A stretch of 40,596 nucleotides of DNA from Nodularia sp. (in: cyanobacteria) (GCA_007692755.1 REBL01000143.1:1-40596); one strand, 5' to 3'. Counted from the first letter of the stretch, positions 1 to 9,080 are shown. A program made the numbers and translations. The notes: generated by a model not told the origin, from the letters alone.

Positions 1-340
1 ATTCGATAAATATATTCAAAGCCTGTTGATAATTGCGCCGTGCTTCTTCATATTCTCGCAATTCTTGGGCAACTATTCCCAAATTATGGTATGTTGTGGC
101 TTGGGAATAGCGATCGCTATATTCGATGTCGATATTCAAAGCCTGTTGATAATTGCGCCGTGCTTCTTCATATTCTCGCAATTCTTGGGCAACTATTCCC
201 AAATTATGGTATGTTGTGGCTTGGGAATAGCGATCGCTATATTCGATGTCGATATTCAAAGCCTGTTGATAATTGCGCCGTGCTTCTTCATATTCTCGCA
301 ATTCTTGGGCAACTATTCCCAAATTATGGTATGTTGTGGC
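1..340 (-). repeat. 120-bp tandem repeats encoding 40-aa TPR units
   Basis: Three head-to-tail copies lie at 1-120, 121-240 and 241-340 (the last partial). They are identical except for four bases near position 8-11 of the first copy. Each full junction carries a HIP1 site inside the palindrome ATAGCGATCGCTAT. 120 bp keeps the frame, so copy number can change without breaking the protein. The array continues past the window edge. Confidence 0.95.
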
Positions 341-3151
341 AACTGCTGACTTGATTTGTGTTTCTTCTAGACCCCTAAGTTGTTGGCACAATTTTAGATT
401 TTTTTGATAATATTCTCTCGCTTTTTGATAATTGCGTGTTGCTAGGTAGCTGCTAGCCAGCATACCAATTGCTATCAATATTTCATAATTATGATCACTT
501 ATAATTTCAGATGGATAAGCTTCTTGAGCTTTGCAGACTAATTCTGCTAACTTCAACATCTTTTGGACATCACTTTTCAATTCTAAGTATTTATATAAAC
601 AAAAGTAGATGCTAATACTTTCTTTTTTCTGCAAACAAATTTTCAGGGCATTATAAAGGTTTTCATATTCCCAGTTACAGAACAATATACCCAATTGACG
701 CTCTTGAGCATCTTTAGAGTCCATTAAATGCTTATAATATTCTGCCAAACCTATATAGTAGTTTTTAAATCCTTCTTGTAAAGTTTCACAGATTCTCTCA
801 TCAATAGATGCTAATTTAGTCTTTAAAAAGTAGGGAAAAATAGGTTGAATGCTTAGTAAGTTATGAGTATTCTCAATCAGTGAGAGTAAACCCCAGTTAA
901 TTGCTTCTTGAATGGCATCATCTAATTTATCAAAACAGTAATCATGTAATGGTTCTAGCTTTTCTAGTTCCTTGATGTAAACCGGAATAGCTCCACGACA
1001 AATAAATCCACTAAAAGGAGCCAAACACAGCAACAATTTCTGTGCATCTGGTGACAAATTACTGTGAGAATATTCCACACATTTCAAAATACTCTTAGTC
1101 TTATCCTCACTCACCACATCCAAATTGACATCAGCACTTTGCAACCCCTGCAAAATCTCCTGGGGTGATTGCCTTTGCAAATTCGTCAACACAACTTCCA
1201 TCGCCAGGGGATACCCTGCCAACAATTTCATCAATTTTTCAAAATCTGCATCTTGACGAATCCCATCAACAAGGTGTGCAGCTACATTCCGTTCTAAAAT
1301 TTTCTCTGCTAATTCCGTCCTGGCTTCTTGATCTAATCCTTGTAACTCATAAATATTCTGTTTAAAAGTCTGACTTTGTAGCCATTCTTCCCGACTACGT
1401 GAACCCAAAACCACCCGCGTTTTACCACCTACCAACTTGCCGATAAAATCCCGGATTTGCTCACGTTCTGCCTCTGGTAAAGTATTTTGAATCGCCAATT
1501 GTTGCCCAGTCACCGATTCCAAATTATCCAAAATCACAGCGTAAGCTGCACCCCGCAACTTTGCCACTAATTTCTGTACCTGTGCAGACTGACTCATGGC
1601 TTGAAACTGCGCCTGTTCAAATTTACCATACACCTGCTGACCAATATCAAACAAAATTTGTGTCAGCGTCCAGGCTTTTTGGTCATAGCCAAAATAAAAT
1701 ACATCCTCAACAAAATGTGTCCTCTGCCACCATTCCCTTAAATAATTTAACAAGGTTGTTTTACCTGTTCCCCCCATACCTTGCAACAGCAAAATATTAT
1801 GCCTGAGCAAAGCTTTCTCAATTTTGAGAATCTCCAAATCCCGACCAATAAATCCATATTCCGGCGAGGAGAAACGATATTGACTACCAACAGATTCGTA
1901 ATATTTCTCTTCTTCTTCTGGTGTAAACTGCCGTAAATTAAAATTCACTACCTGATGAGAATAAACCACAGGTAATAACCAATCTTCTAAATTAATATAT
2001 TTATTGAAATAGGCTTTACGTTCTTTATCATTGAACAGTTCCAGCCTCCCCAGCCTGATAGCTTCAGTCATGGGTTTATGATCAAACAAATGTTGATAAA
2101 GCTGTGACATCATCAACTTGGCCGCCGACACAGTGACAGAATACCCCATAGCCACCACCATCTGCATCCCTGCGGTCATTAACCGGCTTCCCAGACTGGT
2201 TTCACGAGAATCTTCACTTAACCCCTCCTCGCTGGCGGAGTTCCTCACCTGTTTCCCCGACTGACAAGCATTGAGAATACACACAGGAATCCCCTTTCCT
2301 GTCAACAATGCAGCTAATTCTGAAGCCTCTACCAAATCCACCTTTCCCTGAGACTCGCCCTCAAAGCAGACAAAAGCTTTCACCCCATCAAAGGGCTGCA
2401 AATCACCACGTCCATAGCGCCCTTTATAGAAATAGCGTTCAGGTTTGCTGGGAGACTGAACCTGTTGATAATTTAGCAGCGCCCCGTGCATATCCAAATG
2501 AACGATGTGGTAAAATCCCGCACCTTTTGCTTCCAAATGCTGAGACAAACTTTCATAAGTTCCCGGACGCAGCAACTCCACATTTACCCGCAAATTGCTA
2601 TTGTCAATCAACTCCAGCAACGGGCGAGAAATTGTCCGATAGCCCACATCCCTCTCCTCATCTGGACGCGCCACCACCACCAGCAGATTAATCACAGGCG
2701 ATAACTGCACATTAGCTGATACAGGTGCAGGTCTGACATTCTTCCGCAACATTACACAGTCTACCGCCAGTGGTCGGTATAATTCTGGGTCTTGTAGAGC
2801 TTCCCAGTGTAAAGCGTGAAATTCTGGGGTTTTCGCCACGATTTCAATCTGTACTTGACTCAGATTACCCCGCAGTTGTCGATATAAGCTGTAAGCATTG
2901 AAATCTGCCTGAAAAACTTGCTTAAATAGGCTTTCACCGTATGTTTTAACGCTGGCTGCTGCTCTTTCTGCGATCGCAGTATCACTAAAAGGAAACGTTA
3001 CCCATTCTTCAAAATACCACTCTAGTAGTTTTTCTTCCTTGGGGGTAAAGGGGTCAGTAATCGTAACTGGGTATTCTCCGCCATCAAATTTGAGAATTGC
3101 TGCAAATCCGGTATCTATTCGCCCTTCTTCCCGAATTGTGATGACTGTCAT
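1..3151 (-). CDS. CHAT protease / NB-ARC ATPase / TPR protein (C-terminus beyond window)
   Basis: Partial gene of about 1050 codons read continuously from ATG at 3151 to the left edge, with frame checked at several points. An N-terminal region of about 170 residues precedes a CHAT (caspase-like) domain. The catalytic His is H222 in the HLDMHG motif and the Cys is C296 in CILNACQSG, so the dyad looks intact. An NB-ARC/STAND-type P-loop ATPase follows, with Walker A GMGGTGKTT (Lys about 464), a Walker B-like AVILDNLES, then a winged-helix-like stretch. The C-terminus is TPR repeats, the last three being near-identical 40-residue units. This architecture (peptidase effector, NTPase switch, repeat sensor) is typical of cyanobacterial STAND proteins linked to signalling, programmed cell death or antiphage defence. 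The target is unknown. No Shine-Dalgarno sequence is evident before the ATG. The gene is divergent from the next one. Confidence 0.9.
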   Translation of the reverse strand, partial: MTVITIREEGRIDTGFAAILKFDGGEYPVTITDPFTPKEEKLLEWYFEEWVTFPFSDTAIAERAAASVKTYGESLFKQVFQADFNAYSLYRQLRGNLSQVQIEIVAKTPEFHALHWEALQDPELYRPLAVDCVMLRKNVRPAPVSANVQLSPVINLLVVVARPDEERDVGYRTISRPLLELIDNSNLRVNVELLRPGTYESLSQHLEAKGAGFYHIVHLDMHGALLNYQQVQSPSKPERYFYKGRYGRGDLQPFDGVKAFVCFEGESQGKVDLVEASELAALLTGKGIPVCILNACQSGKQVRNSASEEGLSEDSRETSLGSRLMTAGMQMVVAMGYSVTVSAAKLMMSQLYQHLFDHKPMTEAIRLGRLELFNDKERKAYFNKYINLEDWLLPVVYSHQVVNFNLRQFTPEEEEKYYESVGSQYRFSSPEYGFIGRDLEILKIEKALLRHNILLLQGMGGTGKTTLLNYLREWWQRTHFVEDVFYFGYDQKAWTLTQILFDIGQQVYGKFEQAQFQAMSQSAQVQKLVAKLRGAAYAVILDNLESVTGQQLAIQNTLPEAEREQIRDFIGKLVGGKTRVVLGSRSREEWLQSQTFKQNIYELQGLDQEARTELAEKILERNVAAHLVDGIRQDADFEKLMKLLAGYPLAMEVVLTNLQRQSPQEILQGLQSADVNLDVVSEDKTKSILKCVEYSHSNLSPDAQKLLLCLAPFSGFICRGAIPVYIKELEKLEPLHDYCFDKLDDAIQEAINWGLLSLIENTHNLLSIQPIFPYFLKTKLASIDERICETLQEGFKNYYIGLAEYYKHLMDSKDAQERQLGILFCNWEYENLYNALKICLQKKESISIYFCLYKYLELKSDVQKMLKLAELVCKAQEAYPSEIISDHNYEILIAIGMLASSYLATRNYQKAREYYQKNLKLCQQLRGLEETQIKSAVATTYHNLGIVAQELREYEEARRNYQQALNIDIEYSDRYSQATTYHNLGIVAQELREYEEARRNYQQALNIDIEYSDRYSQATTYHNLGIVAQELREYEEARRNYQQALNIFIE

Positions 3152-3591
3152 GGGTTAAGCTTGTCCGCAGGTATGATTACACACCTATATACTACATAAT
3201 ATTGCTTGGGGTTTTGCGGGTCACCACAAGAAAAAGCGCTTTAATCCCAAACTATGCAAGAATATTACATTAAATTGGTTTGATGTAATTTTTTCTCCAA
3301 GCTTCTTTGAAAATTTAATATAATTAGTATTTAATTAGACTAATAACTTAAACAATATTTAGTGAATTTACTAATAGTATAGTTACAGTTACTTGTAATT
3401 AGAAAACGCTACAGTTACTACGAGATATAGTTATCGCTCTTCAGAATAAAAAATTAGTGGACACTTTTGAGTTCCTAGCTACGTCACCTATCTGACTGTG
3501 CTAAGTCTGCTGCGGTTTCTCAAAAGCAAACACTTGTTGTGCATGAAAAAAACAACTAACAAGCAACTAACAAACCCTTTAGAAGGTATCA
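3152..3591. other. AT-rich divergent intergenic region
   Basis: 440 bases between the divergent CHAT and glycosidase-like genes. It must hold both promoters. I see no gene, RNA or repeat family here. The AGAAGG Shine-Dalgarno at 3581-3586 belongs to the downstream gene. Confidence 0.5.
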
Positions 3592-4866
3592 ATGTTCGTA
3601 GATGATATGGCTAGTAATTTTTATTACGCAGGGATATGGCGGTTGAGGAAAACTAACACATCATTTAAGGCTATGAAATCAGGTTTCATTGTGCGATCGC
3701 TCAAGAGTTTCTTTCCCATTCTTGTCTTCATATCATTTATTACAGCACTATTACTGAATAGTTTAAATCCTGCGATGGCACAGCTACCGCGTCAAGAGAT
3801 TCGCGGAGTTTGGATTACTAACAATGATTTCAACACCCTCAGAGATCGTGCCAAAGTCCAATCAGCCATGACTCAATTACGGGAGCTAAACTTTAACACC
3901 ATCTATCCTGTAGTGTGGAATTCTGGTTATGTAATGTATCCCAGTGCCGTGGCACAACGCGCAGGTATCCAGCCCTTTGTCTTTCGAGGTGCAGATGGAC
4001 ATGATATTCTTCAAGACTTAATTACCCAAGCCCATCGCCGGAGACTCTTAGCAATTCCCTGGTTTGAGTTTGGTTTCATGGCTCCCCCAACATCAGAACT
4101 AGCCTTAGATTATCCCCAGTGGCTGACACAAAAGCAGGATGGTAGTCAAACTTCCATTAGTGCGGCTGGTGAAGTTGTCTGGCTCAATCCCTTCCATCCC
4201 GAAGTGCAGCAATTTATTACTAATCTCGTGGTAGAGACTGTGACTCAATATGATGTCGATGGCATTCAGTTTGATGATCACATGAGTTTGCCCCACGAAT
4301 TTGGTTACGATCCATATACAATTGCCTTATACACCGAAGAAACCAAAAATCGTCCTCCCAGCAATCCCGAAGATCAGGCATGGGTACGCTGGCGGGCAGA
4401 TAAAATTACAGCCTTTATGGTGCAACTCAACCAATCTGTAAAAGCCAGAAAACCCAACGCGATTTTCTCGGTTTCTCCCAACTACTACGACTTTGCATAT
4501 AAGTTTCAACTCCAAGACTGGCTGGCTTGGATGCGGCAAAATATTGTAGACGAGCTAATTGTGCAGATTTATCGCCCCGATTTGCAAAGCTTCGTGTCTA
4601 ATATTTCCCGCAGAGAAATTCAAGAAGCCCAACAAATGATTCCCACCGGCATCGGTATTATGACAGGGTTACGCAATCGACCTGTTTCCATACAACAAAT
4701 TCAGTCTCAGGTTAGGGCTGCCCAAGGACGTGGTTTAGGTGTAACCTTTTTCTACTACGAAACACTTTGGAACTCTGCCCCAGAGCCTGCAAGCAAAAGG
4801 ATAGCGGGATTTAAAAGTCTTTTCCCCACTCCTGCCTTCCGTTCAGCAATGCAGTCTAGAAACTAG
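3592..4866 (+). CDS. Exported GHL10 family glycosyl-hydrolase-like protein
   Basis: 424 residues from ATG 3592, chosen because AGAAGG sits 5 bases upstream. An in-frame ATG at 3673 would place the signal peptide right at the N-terminus and is a real alternative. The hydrophobic segment FFPILVFISFITALLL ends in AMA-Q, a good signal peptidase I site. The mature part begins with REIRGVWITN and continues through YPVVWNSGYVMYP, VDGIQFDDHM and FSVSPNYYDFAY, which match the TIM-barrel GHL10 (DUF187) family found in cyanobacteria and Bacteroidetes. The family is thought to act on cell-wall or extracellular polysaccharide; the substrate is not established. The gene is monocistronic and convergent with ilvA. 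Confidence 0.88.
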   Translation: MFVDDMASNFYYAGIWRLRKTNTSFKAMKSGFIVRSLKSFFPILVFISFITALLLNSLNPAMAQLPRQEIRGVWITNNDFNTLRDRAKVQSAMTQLRELNFNTIYPVVWNSGYVMYPSAVAQRAGIQPFVFRGADGHDILQDLITQAHRRRLLAIPWFEFGFMAPPTSELALDYPQWLTQKQDGSQTSISAAGEVVWLNPFHPEVQQFITNLVVETVTQYDVDGIQFDDHMSLPHEFGYDPYTIALYTEETKNRPPSNPEDQAWVRWRADKITAFMVQLNQSVKARKPNAIFSVSPNYYDFAYKFQLQDWLAWMRQNIVDELIVQIYRPDLQSFVSNISRREIQEAQQMIPTGIGIMTGLRNRPVSIQQIQSQVRAAQGRGLGVTFFYYETLWNSAPEPASKRIAGFKSLFPTPAFRSAMQSRN

Positions 4867-4876
4867 GTAAAAAGTT

Positions 4877-4931
4877 CTGAGTGCTGAGTGCTGAGTAAGT
4901 TTTTTCTCCCCTGCACCCTGCACCCTGCCCC
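4877..4931. repeat. Heptamer short tandem repeats
   Basis: Three CTGAGTG/A units at 4877-4897 and three CTGCACC/CTGCCCC units at 4911-4931 fill the gap between two convergent genes. These are the STRR-type heptamers common in Nostocales spacers. Confidence 0.8.
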
Positions 4932-4945
4932 CCTGCCTACCTCAG

Positions 4946-6457
4946 CTACCCCAAAAAAAGCTTGTATGCAGGGTTCTGGCTTTCATCCCAATAGCGGTAG
5001 CCAAGGGTATCCAGAAATGCTTGCCACTCCTCCATCTCTTGGGGGGGTACTTGCATTCCTACCACAATGCGCCCATAATCTGCCCCATTGTTGCGGTAGT
5101 GGAACATACTAATATTCCAGTTGGGACTCATGGAACCAACAAACTTCATTAATGCACCAGGACGTTCGGGAAACTCAAAACGATAAAGTAATTCATTATG
5201 TGCTAGAGGAGAATGCCCACCAACCATGTGCCGCAGATGTAACTTTGTTAGTTCATCATCTGTTAAGTCAATGGTTTTGAATCCACAGCTTTCAAAGGTT
5301 TCTACCATTTTTCCTGCGTCGGCACGGTTTTGAATTTGCACACCGACGAAAATATGCGCTTCGGCTTGATCGGCAATGCGATAATTAAACTCGGTGAGAT
5401 TACGTTGGTCAATACAGTCACAAAATTTCCGCAGACTACCCTGTTCTTCGGGAATGGTCACTGCAAAGATAGCTTCGCGACGTTCCCCAAATTCTGCTCG
5501 TTCTGCGACAAAGCGGAGGCGGTCAAAGTTCATGTTAGCACCGCAAGCCACGGCAATTAAGGTTTGTCCTTGGATTTGTTCACGTTCGGCATAGGCTTTA
5601 GCTGCTGCGATCGCTAAAGCACCAGCTGGTTCTAAAATTGATCGTGTATCCTCAAATACATCTTTAATCGCCGCGCAGGTATCATCTGTATCTACCAGAA
5701 TGATTTCATCCACATAGTTTTGGCACAAACGAAAAGTTTCTTCTCCCACTTCCCGCACCGCCACCCCATCAGCAAATAAACCCACCTGAGACAACCGCAC
5801 CCGATGTCCAGCTTTCAGTGATTGCGACATCGCATCAGCATCCACAGGTTCCACACCAATAATCTTAATTTCTGGACGCAATCGTTTGACATAAGCCGCA
5901 ATTCCAGAAATCAATCCCCCACCACCAATAGCCACAAAAATCGCATGAATGGGTTGCTGATATTGCCGTAAAATTTCCATGCCAATTGTCCCCTGTCCCG
6001 CTATGACATCAGGATCATCAAAGGGATGAATAAAAGTTAGTCCCTTTTCTGCTTCCAGTTCACGGGCGTAAACATAAGCATCATCGTAGGCATTGCCATG
6101 TAATAGCACCTCTCCCCCCCTGGCTTTGACTGCATCTATTTTCACTTGGGGAGTCGTCACCGGCATGACAATAATTGCTCGTGTTCCCAGGCGACTAGCA
6201 GCTAAGGCGACACCTTGGGCATGATTCCCCGCCGATGCCGCAATCACACCCTGCGCCAGCAATTCCGGTGAAAGATTCACCATTTTGTTGTAAGCACCCC
6301 GCAGCTTAAAAGAAAAAACTGACTGCATATCCTCCCGCTTCAGCAACAGTTGATTATTCAGTCGTTTCGAGAGGTTGGGCGCATACTCCAGTGGTGTTTC
6401 CTGGGCAACATCGTAGACACGGGCAGTCAGAATCTGTACCAAGTAGTCGCAATACAT
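4946..6457 (-). CDS. ilvA: Threonine ammonia-lyase, biosynthetic
   Basis: 503 residues, the normal length for the biosynthetic long-form enzyme. It is PLP dependent and converts threonine to 2-oxobutanoate plus ammonia, the first committed step of isoleucine synthesis, in the cytosol. The PLP lysine is K51 in SFKLRGAYNK. The substrate loop is SAGNHAQGVA and the phosphate-binding loop is GGGGLISGIA. From about residue 330 there are two ACT-like regulatory domains, starting with REAIFAVTIPEEQGSL and repeated at LLYRFEFPERPGALMKF, implying allosteric control by isoleucine/valine as in E. coli IlvA. The gene stands alone, with a 69-bp gap to the small gene downstream of its start region. Confidence 0.96.
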   Translation of the reverse strand: MYCDYLVQILTARVYDVAQETPLEYAPNLSKRLNNQLLLKREDMQSVFSFKLRGAYNKMVNLSPELLAQGVIAASAGNHAQGVALAASRLGTRAIIVMPVTTPQVKIDAVKARGGEVLLHGNAYDDAYVYARELEAEKGLTFIHPFDDPDVIAGQGTIGMEILRQYQQPIHAIFVAIGGGGLISGIAAYVKRLRPEIKIIGVEPVDADAMSQSLKAGHRVRLSQVGLFADGVAVREVGEETFRLCQNYVDEIILVDTDDTCAAIKDVFEDTRSILEPAGALAIAAAKAYAEREQIQGQTLIAVACGANMNFDRLRFVAERAEFGERREAIFAVTIPEEQGSLRKFCDCIDQRNLTEFNYRIADQAEAHIFVGVQIQNRADAGKMVETFESCGFKTIDLTDDELTKLHLRHMVGGHSPLAHNELLYRFEFPERPGALMKFVGSMSPNWNISMFHYRNNGADYGRIVVGMQVPPQEMEEWQAFLDTLGYRYWDESQNPAYKLFLG

Positions 6458-6526
6458 GGGGTTAACAGGTAGGCCAATTTGAGATAGATGGTTAATTTTA
6501 CCCTTAGTTGTGTACCTAGCTAACCA

Positions 6527-6838
6527 TTAGTTCTTGTTCACATCACGAGCCATGTTGAGAAAGTAGTCATCCATTTTGGCATTCTGACGACGGCTTCTAA
6601 TCATGGGAGTTTCAGGAGTCTTATCCTGAGTCTTAGCAATTATTTGTTGATTTGCCGATTGCTTTATACCTTGCGCGGCATCATTTTCTAAGAAATAATC
6701 AGACTTAGTGAATCCCAAAAGCTTGGTAAAAGGACTAATTATATTTTTGATAAAACCCAAGAAACTTTTGAAAACAACACCGAACAAGCCTTCAAGACGA
6801 AGGAACAAGTTCTGAAAAATTTGAGTTAAACGAGACAT
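6527..6838 (-). CDS. Small conserved-looking cyanobacterial protein
   Basis: 103 residues. I do not recognise a family. The N-terminal half is rich in Leu and Phe with an amphipathic pattern (FQNLFLRLEGLFGVVFKSFLGFIKNI), suggesting a membrane-surface helix. The C-terminal half is polar and ends in a short KMDDYFLNMARD segment. A similar short YFL motif occurs mid-protein (SDYFLENDAA). It lies upstream of ilvA on the same strand, 69 bp away, so co-transcription is possible. Confidence 0.65.
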   Translation of the reverse strand: MSRLTQIFQNLFLRLEGLFGVVFKSFLGFIKNIISPFTKLLGFTKSDYFLENDAAQGIKQSANQQIIAKTQDKTPETPMIRSRRQNAKMDDYFLNMARDVNKN

Positions 6839-6906
6839 AACAGCACATACTATGATTGCATATTACTATTGTGACGCAACTAAATAGGTTGAGCCATCTT
6901 TGAGAA

Positions 6907-7044
6907 ATATAGCAATCCTATTTGATTTATGAACGGTATTTTTTTAACGTTCGCGGAGCGTGGCGTTAGCCATACCGCAGAGACACAGAGATCACAGAGG
7001 TTAAGAAGGAAGAGATGTTCACATTTCATTTAGGATTGCTATAT
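6907..7044. mobile_element. MITE-like element with 14-bp perfect terminal inverted repeats
   Basis: ATATAGCAATCCTA at 6907-6920 is the exact reverse complement of 7031-7044. The similarity extends inward to about 23 of 28 bases. The 138-bp unit has no coding capacity. Its interior holds a GTTCGCGGAGCGTGGCG segment and a CAGAGACACAGAG-type tract, both familiar as Nostocales extragenic repeats. TA at both edges could be a target duplication. Confidence 0.7.
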
Positions 7045-7057
7045 ATCGCTCAGTATT

Positions 7058-7375
7058 TTACACTGGCTTTTTCATGCTGTTATCTTCTTGAGCAAAGAGT
7101 TCTATCAAAGCAATTGTACCTACAAAAAAGGTATAAATAGCATATGTGATTGGCATTTTTTGTTTTGTCGGTGCATAAAAAGCAGCAATTCCCGCTTCAA
7201 TTAAGTGCGCCGTAATCGCAAAACGTTCCAGCCAAAAAATAAAATTCAGGCTACTGGGAATACTAATGTTATTCATGGCTGCATAAATATTCCATAATTC
7301 CCAGCCGATAGCACCAGAAATAAAAATTGTGGATATAACCTTAATCATCGTCGCCAGTGTTTTCAGAATATTCAT
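7058..7375 (-). CDS. Small integral membrane protein of unknown function
   Basis: 105 residues with about three predicted membrane spans: residues 9-30 (MIKVISTIFISGAIGWELW), about 43-66 and about 76-95 (ITYAIYTFFVGTIALIEL). I cannot name a family. It starts only 21 bp downstream of the SpmA-SpmB fusion stop on the same strand, so the two are probably an operon and the small protein may be an accessory subunit (inference). Confidence 0.65.
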   Translation of the reverse strand: MNILKTLATMIKVISTIFISGAIGWELWNIYAAMNNISIPSSLNFIFWLERFAITAHLIEAGIAAFYAPTKQKMPITYAIYTFFVGTIALIELFAQEDNSMKKPV

Positions 7376-7396
7376 GCAGGTTCAGGGTAACTTTGC

Positions 7397-8710
7397 TTAA
7401 AACATTATCCGGCAAATTGCCAGAGATGCTAATATTCCCGCAGCATCAGCACACAACGCCGCCGGCAGTGTGTATCTGGTGCGAACAATGCCAATACTAC
7501 CAAAATATACAGCCATCACATAAAAAGTAGTTTCCGTTGAACCTTGCATGGTAGAAACGAGGAAAGACAGAAAACTGTCGGGGTCATTTTTGACAATTTC
7601 TGACATTAACCCAAATGAGCCACCACCTGACAATGGACGAATTAATACCATTGGTAAGGCTTCTGGTGGCAGGGTGATGAGTGAGGTAATGGGAGAAACT
7701 ATGGATGTCAAGATATCCAGAGCGCCGCTAGCACGAAACATTCCAATAGCCACAAAAATTGCAACTAAAAACGGAATAATCCGAATGGCAATTTCAAAGC
7801 CTTCTTTTGCCCCTTCGGTAAGAACTTCGTAAACTTTCACACCTCTAAAATAACCAAATAAGAGAAACAAACAAATTAAAATAGGTAGCAGCCAGTTGGA
7901 AAGGTTACTGAGAAAAACCATGCTGAAAATATATGGTAATCCTCTGATTGAAAGCCGATCAAAAACAACCACTAAAAATGCCACAATTAGCCCGCCAAAA
8001 ACGATATTACCGATTATTCCAGGAGGAATTAATTCGGATTCTGGAGTTTCATCGGCTGCGGTTTTGCTGTCTGTTTCGGTAGTTTCTAATTCAGATTTTA
8101 AATGAGTCACGACAGAAGATGAACTACGGGCTAAAAGTTTACTAGCAATAATGGCCACGGCTGTGGAGACAATAGTAGCAATAATTGAAGGTAGAATAAT
8201 TGCGGCGGGATTGCTAGCCCCAGCACTGGCGCGGACAGTGATTACACCGAGGGGTAATAGTGTCACAGAGGAGGTATTAATGGCTAAAAACAAACACATC
8301 GCAGGTGTTGCTGTTCCCGGATTGGGATTGAGTTTATTCAGTTCTGCCATCGCTTTTAAACCCATCGGGGTAGCAGCATTCCCTAGTCCCAGGGCATTGG
8401 CGGCCATATTCATCACCATCGCGGACATAGCTGGGTGATTAACGGGAACTTCAGGAAAAAGTCGGCTCATGACTGGACGAATCAAACGAGCAATAAATAG
8501 CATCATCCCTGCGGCTTCGGCAACCTTCATAATTCCTAACCACAGCGCCATCGCCCCAATTAGTCCAATGGCTAGAGTGACCGCACTTTCTGCTGCTGTA
8601 AAGGAAGCTTCTGTTAAAGCGGCCATGTTGCCTTTATAAGCTGCTACTACTGTCGCGGAAACAATCAGGAACAGCCAAATCGGATTAAGTGGCGACGATG
8701 ATTTTTTCAT
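7397..8710 (-). CDS. SpmA-SpmB fusion, nucleoside-recognition (Gate) domain membrane protein
   Basis: 437 residues. The first half (to about 200) matches spore maturation protein A, with the signature run NMAANALGLGNAATPMG and CLFLAINTSSVTLLP. After a Ser/Thr/Glu-rich linker (about 195-225) the second half matches SpmB (AKEGFEIAIRIIPFLVAI, RPLSGGGSFGLMSEI, STMQGSTETTFYVMAVYFGS). Both belong to the Gate/nucleoside-recognition family of polytopic membrane proteins. In Bacillus, SpmA and SpmB are separate and affect spore core dehydration. Fused forms occur widely in non-sporulating bacteria, where the role is unknown, presumably small-molecule transport. It is transcribed ahead of the small membrane protein. 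Confidence 0.9.
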   Translation of the reverse strand: MKKSSSPLNPIWLFLIVSATVVAAYKGNMAALTEASFTAAESAVTLAIGLIGAMALWLGIMKVAEAAGMMLFIARLIRPVMSRLFPEVPVNHPAMSAMVMNMAANALGLGNAATPMGLKAMAELNKLNPNPGTATPAMCLFLAINTSSVTLLPLGVITVRASAGASNPAAIILPSIIATIVSTAVAIIASKLLARSSSSVVTHLKSELETTETDSKTAADETPESELIPPGIIGNIVFGGLIVAFLVVVFDRLSIRGLPYIFSMVFLSNLSNWLLPILICLFLLFGYFRGVKVYEVLTEGAKEGFEIAIRIIPFLVAIFVAIGMFRASGALDILTSIVSPITSLITLPPEALPMVLIRPLSGGGSFGLMSEIVKNDPDSFLSFLVSTMQGSTETTFYVMAVYFGSIGIVRTRYTLPAALCADAAGILASLAICRIMF

Positions 8711-9080
8711 CTAAATTTTTAACTCTGAATAAATAATTCTCTGCATATTACGCGATCGCGAAGCGCTGCTGCAAGCAGATTGAGTTGGTTGTGCTTAAAC
8801 GACATGATCACAGCTTACTGTAATCATGAATACAAACTAATCTAGTAATTGACTTGATCAAGTTCGAGTGCCTTGGTGGAAATGCTGCCCATGACTATCA
8901 AGAACTGCTGGACATTCGGGACTTTGGCGGACATGACCAAAATCCGGCAATCCTAAATAAGTTACGAACAGAAATATCCCCGATTTCTTTTCGATACCTG
9001 TAGAGTGGCTTACAGGAGGGTAGAATTCGGGGGTATGAGCTGATCTATATTTGCCAGCAATTCAAGTGTTTTAGAGATAT
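8711..9080. other. Intergenic region upstream of the SpmA-SpmB gene
   Basis: 370 bases. It contains a HIP1-containing GCGATCGCGAAGCGCTGCTGC tract near 8751, a GTA-N8-TAC palindrome at 8820-8833 and the coding-like remnant described separately. No complete gene is seen. Confidence 0.4.
8830..9003 (+). pseudogene. Possible gene remnant without start codon
   Basis: An open stretch of 57 codons with no ATG/GTG near its beginning ends at TAG 9001. Its translation (with segments such as CLGGNAAHDYQELLDIRDFGG and KLRTEISPISFRYL) has protein-like composition and unlike-spacer base content. I cannot identify the parent family. It could equally be chance. Confidence 0.22.

Noticed and set aside
1..340. 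Regular repeats suggesting a CRISPR array
   Set aside because: The units are directly adjacent without unique spacers and encode TPR repeats in frame.
8151..8438. Long antisense frame within the SpmA-SpmB gene
   Set aside because: It is a shadow of a hydrophobic, low-complexity coding region on the other strand.
8820..8833. GTA-N8-TAC palindrome resembling an NtcA binding site
   Set aside because: This degenerate pattern is expected about ten times by chance in 40 kb, and no convincing -10 lies at the right distance for the SpmA-SpmB gene.
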